Source: Bartonella grahamii subsp. shimonis
GTDB lineage: Bacteria > Pseudomonadota > Alphaproteobacteria > Rhizobiales > Rhizobiaceae
Assembly: GCF_036327415.1 (NCBI RefSeq)
Contig: NZ_CP123961.1
Span: 124,001 to 188,000, forward strand
Length of the DNA stretch: 64,000 nt
Direction of reading: 5' to 3'
Shown here in pieces: positions 56,347-64,000 of this stretch. Below the pieces are notes generated by a model, which saw only the letters and a program-made list of their open reading frames with translations, was not told the origin of the DNA and ran no database searches. Position numbers and translations under genes: made by a program. The stretch's first letter is position 1; every line of letters begins with the position of its first letter.

Positions 56347-56622
56347 ATGAACCAAGAGACTACAGTTCTAAAAGATGCTCTAGAACACCTAGAAAAAGCA
56401 CTTAGAACTTTAGAGATCACCATAATAAACCGCAATGCCGTTATTGATAAAAATAACGAATGGGAAGAAGAAATTCAACGAATGAATGCTGACCGCAGCC
56501 ATCTTGCCCAAGCACTTGACAAAGCTGAGGCCCAAATTGAACGCTTAGAGTCTGTAAACAAAGAAGTTTCCAAACGTCTTATTAAAGCAATGGAAACAAT
56601 TCGTGTCGTCATTGATAGATAA
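56347..56622 (+). CDS. DUF4164 family coiled-coil protein
   Basis: 91 aa from the ATG at 56347 (MNQETTVLKDALEHLEKAL); the open frame begins at 56233 but the upstream part is unlike the family. Entirely helical, coiled-coil (IQRMNADRSHLAQALDKAEA, IERLESVNKEVSKRLIKAME). In alphaproteobacteria this gene sits directly upstream of zapA; a cell-division role is likely but not shown. 12 bp to zapA. Confidence 0.8.
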   Translation: MNQETTVLKDALEHLEKALRTLEITIINRNAVIDKNNEWEEEIQRMNADRSHLAQALDKAEAQIERLESVNKEVSKRLIKAMETIRVVIDR

Positions 56623-56634
56623 AGGTTTGAATGT

Positions 56635-57018
56635 ATGGAAACTGTTTCCGTTACCATTGATGGTAAAATTTATCGCATGGCTTGTGATAAAGGACAAGAA
56701 CGTCGTCTTATTGCGCTTGCTGCTCAGTTGGATCAATATATCACACATTTAAAGAACAATTTTGGTGAAATTGGCGACCATCGTTTATCGGTTATGGCTG
56801 GCATAATGATTATCGATGAAATGGAAGAAATAAAACGAGAAAATAAAAAATTACAAGAAGACTACGATGCTCTTTTACGACTCCACAACGAAAGAGACCG
56901 CACCATGGGGAAAATTATGCGTGACACCACACAACGCATTGAAAATCTCACCAACCAATTGCTCAAAGATGATCAAAACAGCCCAAACATTCAAGAACAA
57001 GAACAGGAAGATTTCTAA
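56635..57018 (+). CDS. zapA: Cell division protein ZapA
   Basis: 127 aa. ZapA stabilises FtsZ filaments. METVSVTIDGKIYRMACDKG and EERRLIALAAQLDQYI-type residues followed by HRLSVMAGIMIIDEMEEIKR are family features, then a coiled coil. The tail QNSPNIQEQEQEDF is variable. It follows DUF4164 closely. In many relatives a 6S RNA lies downstream; I could not identify one here. Confidence 0.93.
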   Translation: METVSVTIDGKIYRMACDKGQERRLIALAAQLDQYITHLKNNFGEIGDHRLSVMAGIMIIDEMEEIKRENKKLQEDYDALLRLHNERDRTMGKIMRDTTQRIENLTNQLLKDDQNSPNIQEQEQEDF

Positions 57019-57084
57019 AAGTACATCAACGCGTAATAAACCAGTGATTTGACTTGTCCGCCACACCTAACAGGATAAAAATTC

Positions 57085-57300
57085 TTAAACCCATACCAGT
57101 CTGTAAATGGTCCGGTTTTTTATAGAGAGGATTCCAGCTACTCACCTCTTATGAGATTAACTGAAAACTCAACAAGAAAGCCCGCCCCTGAATATTTCAC
57201 CCCTGCACAAACACTTCATATATCAAGGAGGCATCTTATATTACCACATTTCAAATGACATGTCTTTTAACTGCGCAATAAAATAACAAAACCAATATCA
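57085..57300 (+). repeat. Dispersed repeat family B, copy 4
   Basis: CCAGTCTGTAAATGGTCCGG, TATATCAAGGAGGCATCTTA and CATTTCAAATGACATG match family B; the ATG after the ribosome binding site is lost. Rest of 57019-57720 shows nothing else. Confidence 0.5.
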
Positions 57301-57719
57301 TTATAAAAAACATATAAATGACAATAAAAACAAACAAATAACGCATCATCCAAGAAAAAGGACTATATTCATGTTTCCTATGAATGCATAGCGAAAGTCC
57401 TTGCCCCTAGATAATATCAAGCAGATTCAATATATATTTAAAAATAACCTTATCTATTATACCGTAAAACACCGCCATTTGATAATATAAGCACCATGGA
57501 ATCTTTGCACCTAGAATATCCATCAGCGGGAACCAACCAAGAAAAACCGTATCGTTTATAAGCCACTGTGAATTAAGTATTTTCCCCCTTTAGAGAAGGA
57601 AAAAAGCCAAACCCGAAGATTATATTTATCTGAGACAACTTCAAACATCATAAACAACAATAATAGCTCTTAAAAACATTCCCTACCGCCATCTTTATAT
57701 TCTGGTAACACAACAATCC

Positions 57720-58025
57720 ATCCTCTCCTCAGCTCTCAAAACTCCGCGCTTTATAAAAGAGTAAACCGACGCCATTACTCACTTTGTCAACGCCCAATAT
57801 TGGACAGCCCTTAAACTTTAGAAACGGTTCATAAGAAGCGTGCCTTTCTTGTATAATTTTCAACCATATGGTCCACTTGCTTGTAACGTACAAGCGAATA
57901 GCTATGATTGACAAAACATGAACAAATTTAATTTAAACTGAGAAAATTTTGCAATATTTAGAGTTCTAATTTAATATAAAAAAACGCTGTATTATCATTA
58001 TAAATCAATATGTTGCAAAAGCGCA
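57720..58025 (-). repeat. Dispersed repeat family A, copy 5
   Basis: Degenerate copy with CTTTCTTGTATAATTTT, CACTTGCTTGTAACGTACAA and TATAAATCAATATG. 58026-58376 shows nothing I can support. Confidence 0.5.
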
Positions 58026-58376
58026 GACAAGGCATATTTTTAAAAACACACCCATCACTTTTTTCATGACATACCAGCATGATTTTTAAAGCACATAATT
58101 TTAATCTTATTCAATTCTGTTTGCAAAAGTTTAAAATGAGAAAAATTTCAAAGTTCTCATTCAAAAAGCAAAAGAATGAACTCTCACTATCAATAAACAT
58201 CTCACTCGTATAAACTTCAATAAAGCAATCCCCAATATACCTCAATGAAATCAAAGGGGGCTCCCATTAAATGCCCTACCGTAAAATCAGCTTCCTCAAA
58301 ACTAAAACAAAATCGACAAACAACATCACCGCATCTGCTTCCATCCCCAAACCTAACGACCTAAGGCAACACCTTG

Positions 58377-58782
58377 TTATCTTACGACAGGAGATAAAGC
58401 AATAATTGGTCTATTGGGACGTTCACGAGAAGCGCGTACCCCCGTTGTTCCTGAAGCCGTAAAAGTACGCATGAGATTTGTCGCACCAGGCGTTCCAAGA
58501 GGAACCCCAGCTGTCACAAGGAAGCGATCTCCCCCTTTGCAAAAGCCTTCCTGAAATGCAATGGCTGCTGCACGATCAACCATATCCTCTAAACTCCGTG
58601 CATCTTGCGTGACCACACAATGAAGCCCCCAAACTAAAGCCAAACGCCGTGCTGTTTCCACAATGGGAGATAAAGCAATAATTGATCTATTGGGACGTTC
58701 ACGAGAGGCGCGCACCCCCGTTGTTCCTGAAGCCGTAAAAACCTGTTCAAAGGCGCATGAAAAAACACCATACGTAAACGAC
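58377..58782 (-). pseudogene. Pyruvate kinase 3' fragments (one long, one short)
   Basis: 58461-58743 repeats the pyk C-terminus (FTASGTTGVRASRERPNRSI to NLMR) with few changes, then joins a second partial copy (FTASGTTGVRASRERPNRPI, IALSPVVR) ending at 58377. Both lack the catalytic A domain. They adjoin the intact pyk end at 58783. Confidence 0.85.
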
Positions 58783-60219
58783 TCAAATCCCTTTCGTTCC
58801 ATCTTGGGAGACAGAAGCAATACGCAAGAGATTTGTCGCACCAGGCGTTCCAAGAGGAACCCCAGCTGTCACAAGGAAGCGATCTCCCCCTTTGCAAAAG
58901 CCTTCCTGAAATGCAATGGCTGCTGCACGATCAACCATATCCTCTAAACTCCGTGCATCTTGCGTGACCACACAATGAAGCCCCCAAACTAAAGCCAAAC
59001 GCCGTGCTGTTTCCACAATGGGAGATAAAGCAATAATCGGTTTATTGGGACGTTCACGAGAAGCGCGCACCCCCGTTGTTCCTGAAGCCGTATAGGCAAC
59101 GATAGCTGATAGCGCAAGTGTTTCAGCTATCTGACGCGCAGCAAGAGAAATCGCATCTGTTCCTGTTGATTCTGGTGCTGGATGTTGTGCCCCAACCTGA
59201 GCTGCATAAGTGTGATCTTGTTCGATTTGCCGCGCGATTCGATCCATCATAAGCACGGCTTCTTCAGGATAACGACCAGAAGCAGACTCAGCAGACAACA
59301 TCACCGCATCTGTTCCAGCATAAACTGCTGTAGCAACATCCGACACTTCTGCGCGTGTCGGAACAGGAGATGTGATCATTGATTCGAGCATTTGTGTTGC
59401 CACCACAACAGGTTTTCCTGCTAAACGACAAGCTTTTATGAGCTCCATCTGAAGCGCAGGAACCCTTTCTAGAGGCATTTCCACTCCGAGATCACCCCGT
59501 GCAATCATAATACCATCAGATACATCAATAATTTTCTCTATATGCTCTAAGGCTTGAGGCTTTTCGATTTTAGCCATCAAAGACACTTTGCTTTTCGTCA
59601 ACCGACGCACCGCCATAATATCTTCTGGACGTTGAATAAAAGAAAGAGCAACCCAATCAACAGGCTGTTGTAAAAGAGCCTGAAGATCCTCCTTATCTTT
59701 TGACGTCATCGAATCAAAAGGCAAAATTGTATCGGGAAAACTGACACCCTTTCGATCAGAAATACGGGTTCCAGCAACCACGCGACACTGCAAAGAATGA
59801 CCATCACAAACTTGCGCGCACAGTTCCAGTTTTCCATCATCAATCAATAACCGATCCCCTGGTTTAACAGCTGAAAATACATCCTCATGAGGAAAAAAAA
59901 CACGCTGTGCATCACCAAGGACATCGCGATTATCTAACGTAAAGCTTTGCCCAACACGCAAATCTTCTTGCCCCTTAGTAAAACGACCCACACGCAGTTT
60001 TGGCCCCTGAAGATCCACTAAAATACCAATGGGGCGCCGAACTGTTTTTTCAACTTCTCGTATAGACTTGACCAAATCACCCATCATATCACGATCAGTA
60101 TGGCTCATATTAAGACGAAAAACGTCTGCTCCTGCCCTAAAAAGCTTCTCAATCATCAAACGAGAAAAAGAAGAAGGACCAAGAGTCGCAATAATTTTCA
60201 CTTTACGTGCACGTTTCAC
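58783..60219 (-). CDS. pyk: Pyruvate kinase
   Basis: 478 aa. Starts with GTG (60217-60219), overlapping the upstream stop by 4 bases. Motifs: KIIATLGPSS, RLNMSHTD, DLQGPKLRVG, catalytic KIEKPQALEHI, Mg-binding IMIARGDLGVEMP and MLSAESASGRYPEEAV; C-terminal allosteric domain to TNLLRIASVSQDGTKGI. Converts PEP to pyruvate with ATP. Fragments of its 3' end lie downstream. Confidence 0.96.
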   Translation of the reverse strand: MKRARKVKIIATLGPSSFSRLMIEKLFRAGADVFRLNMSHTDRDMMGDLVKSIREVEKTVRRPIGILVDLQGPKLRVGRFTKGQEDLRVGQSFTLDNRDVLGDAQRVFFPHEDVFSAVKPGDRLLIDDGKLELCAQVCDGHSLQCRVVAGTRISDRKGVSFPDTILPFDSMTSKDKEDLQALLQQPVDWVALSFIQRPEDIMAVRRLTKSKVSLMAKIEKPQALEHIEKIIDVSDGIMIARGDLGVEMPLERVPALQMELIKACRLAGKPVVVATQMLESMITSPVPTRAEVSDVATAVYAGTDAVMLSAESASGRYPEEAVLMMDRIARQIEQDHTYAAQVGAQHPAPESTGTDAISLAARQIAETLALSAIVAYTASGTTGVRASRERPNKPIIALSPIVETARRLALVWGLHCVVTQDARSLEDMVDRAAAIAFQEGFCKGGDRFLVTAGVPLGTPGATNLLRIASVSQDGTKGI

Positions 60220-60704
60220 GGTGGAGAATTTCCTGCAAGAGAAGGGACAACTGAATTATTTAACAAAGACTCATCCGTCAACTGTACCATCCAACTGGTT
60301 TGATTTCCGGTATCAATTTCTTTAAATTCAGCCTTTTGATATCCTCGAGGGAAACAATCATGAACCCCTTGAATGGTAAATTGGCTATCTTGTACACACA
60401 TGGTTACAGAGCCTGCCCAGCTCCCTTTTTTTTGTGCCCCTTCTGCATAAAAATAATAAAACCGTGAAGCAAGAGGCCCCTCAATTAAGGTTTTACACTC
60501 CGTCACTGGTACCGTCCACCAGCCTTCGCTCACCCACCCTGAAAATGTGCGATATCCAAGAGCAACCCCTACAGACTGTTGGGTTGTATTACAAACCCTA
60601 AAATCAGCTTTTGCAAAAATAACAAGGGGAAACAAGAGCAAAATGCTCAAGAGAAAAACCTTTAATCCTTTCTGAAACACCCAATATCGTTTTTTTAAAA
60701 TCAC
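60216..60704 (-). CDS. DUF1036 family secreted protein
   Basis: 162 aa. A signal peptide (VFLLSILLLFPLVIFAKA) precedes FRVCNTTQQSVGVALGYRTF and GWWTVPVTECKTLIEGPLAS, FYYFYAEG, then CVQDSQFTIQGVHDCFPRGY; conserved Cys pairs suggest disulfides. DUF1036 proteins in rhizobia are encoded beside pyk, as here, by translational coupling (GTGA overlap). Function unknown. Confidence 0.85.
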   Translation of the reverse strand: MILKKRYWVFQKGLKVFLLSILLLFPLVIFAKADFRVCNTTQQSVGVALGYRTFSGWVSEGWWTVPVTECKTLIEGPLASRFYYFYAEGAQKKGSWAGSVTMCVQDSQFTIQGVHDCFPRGYQKAEFKEIDTGNQTSWMVQLTDESLLNNSVVPSLAGNSPP

Positions 60705-60968
60705 AAAACTTCCTCTATAATGTCAAATTCTCAAAACAAATTACACATTTCGTTTTTCAAAAGCTTTTCAAATCTAAAACGTATATTTTTATATTTTTCT
60801 TTTTATAGCCCTTTTATCAATGCATATATCTTAAAAATTTTACAAAATATTTAAAGTCAATTTGTAAAAAAACAGTGTAGCTCGATTTACTTTTTGTTTT
60901 TCAAGCTTTTTCAACATAAATTCATCGTTGAAAAACAACTTAAAATATATAACTTGGAGAAAAATACA

Positions 60969-61229
60969 ATGAACGATACAGTAACCGATCAAACACACGC
61001 TATATCCGTAAACCAATTACGCTCTTTTATCGAACGTATTGAACGACTAGAAGAAGAGAAAAAAACCATTTCTGATGATATTAAAGACGTTTACACTGAA
61101 CTTAAAGGCTCTGGTTTTGATAGTAAAGCTGTTCGAAGCATTATACGATTGCGTAAAAAAGAAGAGCATGAACGAATGGAAGAAGAAGCAATCATTGAGC
61201 TTTATAAAAATGCGCTTGGTATGAACTAA
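60969..61229 (+). CDS. gapR: DUF2312 / GapR nucleoid-associated protein
   Basis: 86 aa from 60969 ([20 protein letters not shown]; a longer frame starts at 60894). AT-rich DNA-binding protein that in Caulobacter binds overtwisted DNA ahead of replication and transcription. Family features: [73 protein letters not shown] ribosome binding site precedes the ATG. Confidence 0.93.
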   Translation: MNDTVTDQTHAISVNQLRSFIERIERLEEEKKTISDDIKDVYTELKGSGFDSKAVRSIIRLRKKEEHERMEEEAIIELYKNALGMN

Positions 61230-61419
61230 AACCATTGATAACATTGAAAATTTTCTTAAGAAAAGAAAATGCAAAAAAACAAATGAATGTATAAAAATTT
61301 CACCCAACAATAAGCAATTTGTATAACTTGTAACGAGACTATCGGTCACAGAATACACAATATTGCAATAGCCCTCACATTTAAAAGGATTTATAGAGCA
61401 TTTTTATCCTTGTCCTCCA

Positions 61420-61560
61420 ATCATTTTTATCCACACAAACCCTCACTTGTACGCCAATCCAGTTTGTGATGTGCAAGAGAGGTAATTTTTATGATTAAAC
61501 ATCTATAGATTTGAAATAAGAAAGTCTTACGATATTGAGGACTCTCTTTCTTCAAATTGA
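61420..61560 (-). repeat. Dispersed repeat family A, partial copy
   Basis: CCTCACTTGTACGCCAATCC and TTTGTGATGTGCAAGAGAGG match the family core in the minus orientation. Confidence 0.5.
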
Positions 61561-61564
61561 AGGA

Positions 61565-61760
61565 ATGAATAATGATGATAAATCAATTTATTATCTACGA
61601 AAAGAAACATATGAAAGTGGTCAGCAGTTGAAATCCGCTAAATGAGAGTCTGAACTGTTTACAAAAGAAGAGCTGGTTAAGGATCTTTATCTTTTAGGAT
61701 AGGCAGAAATTCGGCATATTTACATATTTGATAAAACCCCCTTAATAGAACTTTTAACAA
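61565..61760 (+). pseudogene. Short decayed gene
   Basis: ATG at 61565 (GAAGGA upstream) reads MNNDDKSIYYLRKETYESGQ, QLKSAK-stop-ESELFTKEELVK, DLYLLG-stop-AEIRHIYIFD and KTPLIELLTK. Two in-frame stops interrupt one continuous coding frame, so this looks like a small dead gene. Family not recognised. Its end abuts rimJ, which is on the other strand. Confidence 0.35.
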
Positions 61761-61764
61761 AACT

Positions 61765-62331
61765 TTATTCGAACCTATTAACGGACTCATACAGATCATT
61801 GATTCGAGAGGTTAGAATGTGATCTCTCCATTTTCCAGAAATCATCAAATAGCCCTTGGCATAGCCTTCTTTTTCAAAATGAAGACGCTTTAATAAAAGT
61901 CCGCTTTTTATGTTCTCAGGTCTATAATTTGCCATCACTCTATGCAGATGATAAACATGAAAGATATGCCGTATTAGAGCCGATAAACTCTCAAACATGA
62001 GACCTTTGCCTTGTTGTTTTTCATCAAGAGAAAAACCAAGATGACAAGCTTGAAAAACACCCCGAACCACATTTGTAAAATTTACAACACCGATAATTGT
62101 GTTTTCATTTTTTAATCGTACGGCATATCGGTATGCTTGTCCTTGTGCGCTTTCATAAGCAAATGCATTGGCGCGTGTTTCCCAAGCTGTTAGGCTATGG
62201 TAACCATCAGATCTTAACGGTTCAAAAGGACGCAGATGATTCGCGTTACGGAGGTAATAAGAAGACAGTTCAGCTGCATCTTCTAAACCGATCAATGTGG
62301 AAATTGTGCGCTTTGTTTTAATTGCCATCAT
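61765..62331 (-). CDS. rimJ: GNAT N-acetyltransferase, RimJ-like
   Basis: 188 aa. Ribosomal-protein-alanine N-acetyltransferase-like GNAT: DAAELSSYYLRNANHLRPFE, VVNFTNVVRGVFQACHLGFS, the acetyl-CoA loop DEKQQGKGLMFESL, and MANYRPENIKSGLLLKRLHF followed by FEKEGYAKGYL. AGGAGGAG ribosome binding site before ATGATG. Target protein is inferred from the family. Confidence 0.85.
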   Translation of the reverse strand: MMAIKTKRTISTLIGLEDAAELSSYYLRNANHLRPFEPLRSDGYHSLTAWETRANAFAYESAQGQAYRYAVRLKNENTIIGVVNFTNVVRGVFQACHLGFSLDEKQQGKGLMFESLSALIRHIFHVYHLHRVMANYRPENIKSGLLLKRLHFEKEGYAKGYLMISGKWRDHILTSRINDLYESVNRFE

Positions 62332-62509
62332 TTTCTCCTCCTAGAAATATTACAATAACACGTTGATTTATCCTAACAAATCATCATTTTAAACTTAAAT
62401 CATAACGTCGAATACAATAAGCTTTTCTCATCACAACACTTCTCGCATTAGAATCAATCAGAATCATTTGCTTTTCCATCATAAGCGTGGCTGGTATATT
62501 TATGGAACA

Positions 62510-62900
62510 ATCCATTGATTTATAATGACTATTTATCGTTATTCATATTGAATTGGAGCTCCGAATATCGCAAGATTCTCTCATTTCAAATCTGTTTATC
62601 TTGAATCAATCAAAATCACTTGCTTGCACATCACAAGCGGGGCTGGCATGTAGATAAAATTGTATAAGAAAAGACTAAAAATGGCTCTTATGAACCGTCT
62701 TAAGTGCCAAGGGCTGCGCAACATTGAGAGCTAGCAAATATAATGATGGCGCCGGCTTGCTACTTCACAAACGTAAAGATGGGAGCGCTCAATGATATAA
62801 GGTAAAGACAAGGGAATGTTTCTTATAAATGCTCTCAAGTGCCAAGGAGTCTGTAGCAACATTGAGGACGAGCAAAGTGTGTGATGAAACTGGCGTACTT
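62510..62900 (+). repeat. Dispersed repeat family A, copy 6 with a partial second unit
   Basis: GAATCAATCAAAATCACTTG, CTTGCACATCACAAGCGGGG, TTGTATAAGAAAAGACTAAA and CCAAGGGCTGCGCAACATTG; then a partial unit from ~62815 (AAGTGCCAAGGAGTCTGTAG). The rest of 62332-63176 shows nothing else. Confidence 0.65.
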
Positions 62901-63176
62901 CCATATACGAAATTAAAAAACTCACAGCAAAGATAGTTTTGTTTCTTTGCGTTGTAAGTTCACAGCATGCTGGTTTTGCGCTATCACATCACTATAGCCG
63001 CCCATATACAAAACCCAATGACTATCACCTTGAGGTGCTATATGTTACAGCGCGATCTAAAAAGTTTCTGCCATGACTCATCAACAACACTGTTTCCACA
63101 AAATCAGCCATAAGATCTTGTAACAAATCCCAGAAACCGTGATAATGAATACGAATCTCTCAAAATATCTTAAACA

Positions 63177-63479
63177 TTAATGTGAGCACGCTTCCATTTC
63201 TTCGCGTAAAATTTCAAGTTCTAACCATTCTTCTTCTTTTTGTGTGCAAGTATTTTTCTTTTTTTCCAACGCTGTTGATAAATGCTCGAAACGCTCTTTA
63301 TCACTGCGATAAAGGGATGGATCAGAGAGCTCTTGTTCAATTTTTTTGATTTCATTTTGCAAAACAGTAATTTCTTCAGGCAATCTTTCCAATGCATAAA
63401 CCTGCTTATAAGACAACTTGCCTCGTGCTTTTTTCTCCTGTTCCATCGGTGTTATAGTCAACTGATGAATCATGTACAC
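63177..63479 (-). pseudogene. 3' end of an ABC-F ATPase gene (Uup-like)
   Basis: 100 codons whose main part is the C-terminal extension of Uup/EttA-type ABC-F proteins: KLSYKQVYALERLPEEITVL, EIKKIEQELSDPSLYRSDKE, RFEHLSTALEKKKNTCTQKE. Neither ATPase domain is present, and the first residues belong to adjacent repeat sequence. It is a relic of a 3' duplication; the parent gene is not in this window. Confidence 0.7.
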
Positions 63480-63760
63480 ATGATAATATTTTGATTTATA
63501 ACGATAATCTATTGTTAATTTTATTGAATAAGAATCTCGAATATCGTAGGGTTGCCTTGTCTTAAATCAATTCCGTATTGAATCACAAAGCACATCTCTT
63601 GCCCCTTACAAACTAGATAAGTTTGATTGGCTTACAAGGTATGGACAGCGTATAAATAAAAACTAAAAAGGTATAGAAATGTCTTAGATGAATTCTGTTA
63701 AATGTAAGGGTTGTCACAACATTGAAACTGAAAAATTAAGAGCTTTTGTTTTTTCGTTCA
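63480..63760 (+). repeat. Dispersed repeat family A, copy 7
   Basis: TTGAATAAGAATCTCGAATATC, AAACTAAAAAGGTATAGAAA and TGTAAGGGTTGTCACAACAT match the family. 63761-64000 shows nothing I can support. Confidence 0.5.
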
Positions 63761-64000
63761 GCAATCCATAAGTGACAGTATCATGGATTCACTTCTTCAT
63801 GAGGAATTTTATACGCTCCATAAAATCTACTACATCATACTATTGACACTATTGGTCTCCCCATCGTGAAATGGCCTTTGATACATTGCAAAATGTCTCT
63901 TAAAAACAAATCCGTAAATGTGCAACACTCATATATTCTGTTTAAGGCGTTCTACTGTACAGGAAGAACATGAGATCATCAAGAACACGAACAAGAATGT

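Noticed and set aside
57019-57720. 6S RNA downstream of zapA
   Set aside because: Expected there from other alphaproteobacteria, but I could not find a long imperfect hairpin with a central bubble; a covariance model search would decide.

Overview
The window is an alphaproteobacterial chromosome segment, almost certainly Bartonella. It is AT-rich, carries rhizobial-type genes (DUF1013/TrcR, RcdA, GapR, DUF4164-ZapA, DUF1036), the tol-pal-tilS-ftsH-glmM order, and tandem cassettes of a structured RNA plus a small XRE regulator that match what I recall of the Bartonella Brt/Trp family. The many partial gene duplications and toxin-antitoxin relics suggest a rodent-type Bartonella with an enlarged genome, but I cannot name the species.

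Layout. 0-1.6 kb: RelE-type toxin, a decayed higBA pair and a membrane protein. 1.7-21.3 kb: a conserved block, mostly on the minus strand: glmM, ftsH, tilS, cpoB, pal, trcR, yebC (plus strand), tolB, tolA, tolR, tolQ, ybgC, ruvB, ruvA, ruvC. Three of its genes (tilS, cpoB, tolA) contain in-frame tandem repeats of 60, 87 and 45 bp. 22.5-26 kb: rcdA with two 3'-end copies, an OpgC-type acyltransferase and a ThiE-like protein. 26-36 kb: an accessory island with a TIR-like (CAP12/PycTIR-type) protein, a broken ParDE-like pair, seven XRE regulator copies, six complete RNA leaders plus one orphan leader, a Sel1-repeat protein and a TrbH-like lipoprotein. 36.3-48 kb: efp-suhB with a 3' copy of suhB, a decayed gene cluster, an ABC exporter and rpmE bracketed by ~940-bp inverted repeats, and a second higBA relic split by a dead IS607-family element. 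48.7-56 kb: glycolysis and pentose-phosphate genes fba (with two extra 3' fragments), pgk, gap and tkt. 56-64 kb: DUF4164, zapA, pyk with 3' fragments, DUF1036, gapR, rimJ and a 3' fragment of an ABC-F gene.

Two themes stand out. First, the 28-36 kb island is a tandem array of RNA leader plus DNA-binding protein. Both arms of a long-range stem change together between copies (five of six complete copies pair perfectly with different sequences), which is direct evidence for a selected RNA structure. A second element could switch between a self-hairpin and a downstream partner, and a short leader peptide lies between them. Second, housekeeping genes across the window (rcdA, thiE, suhB, the ABC exporter, rpmE, fba, pyk, an ABC-F gene) have left truncated, mostly 3'-end copies beside them or in repeats, and several dispersed repeat families (here A, B and C) fill the intergenic space.

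The core genes cover envelope integrity (Tol-Pal), membrane proteolysis (FtsH), amino-sugar supply (GlmM), tRNA-Ile modification (TilS), Holliday-junction processing (RuvABC), cell-cycle control (TrcR, RcdA, GapR, ZapA) and central carbon flow (Fba, Pgk, Gap, Tkt, Pyk). No rRNA, tRNA or CRISPR array was recognised.
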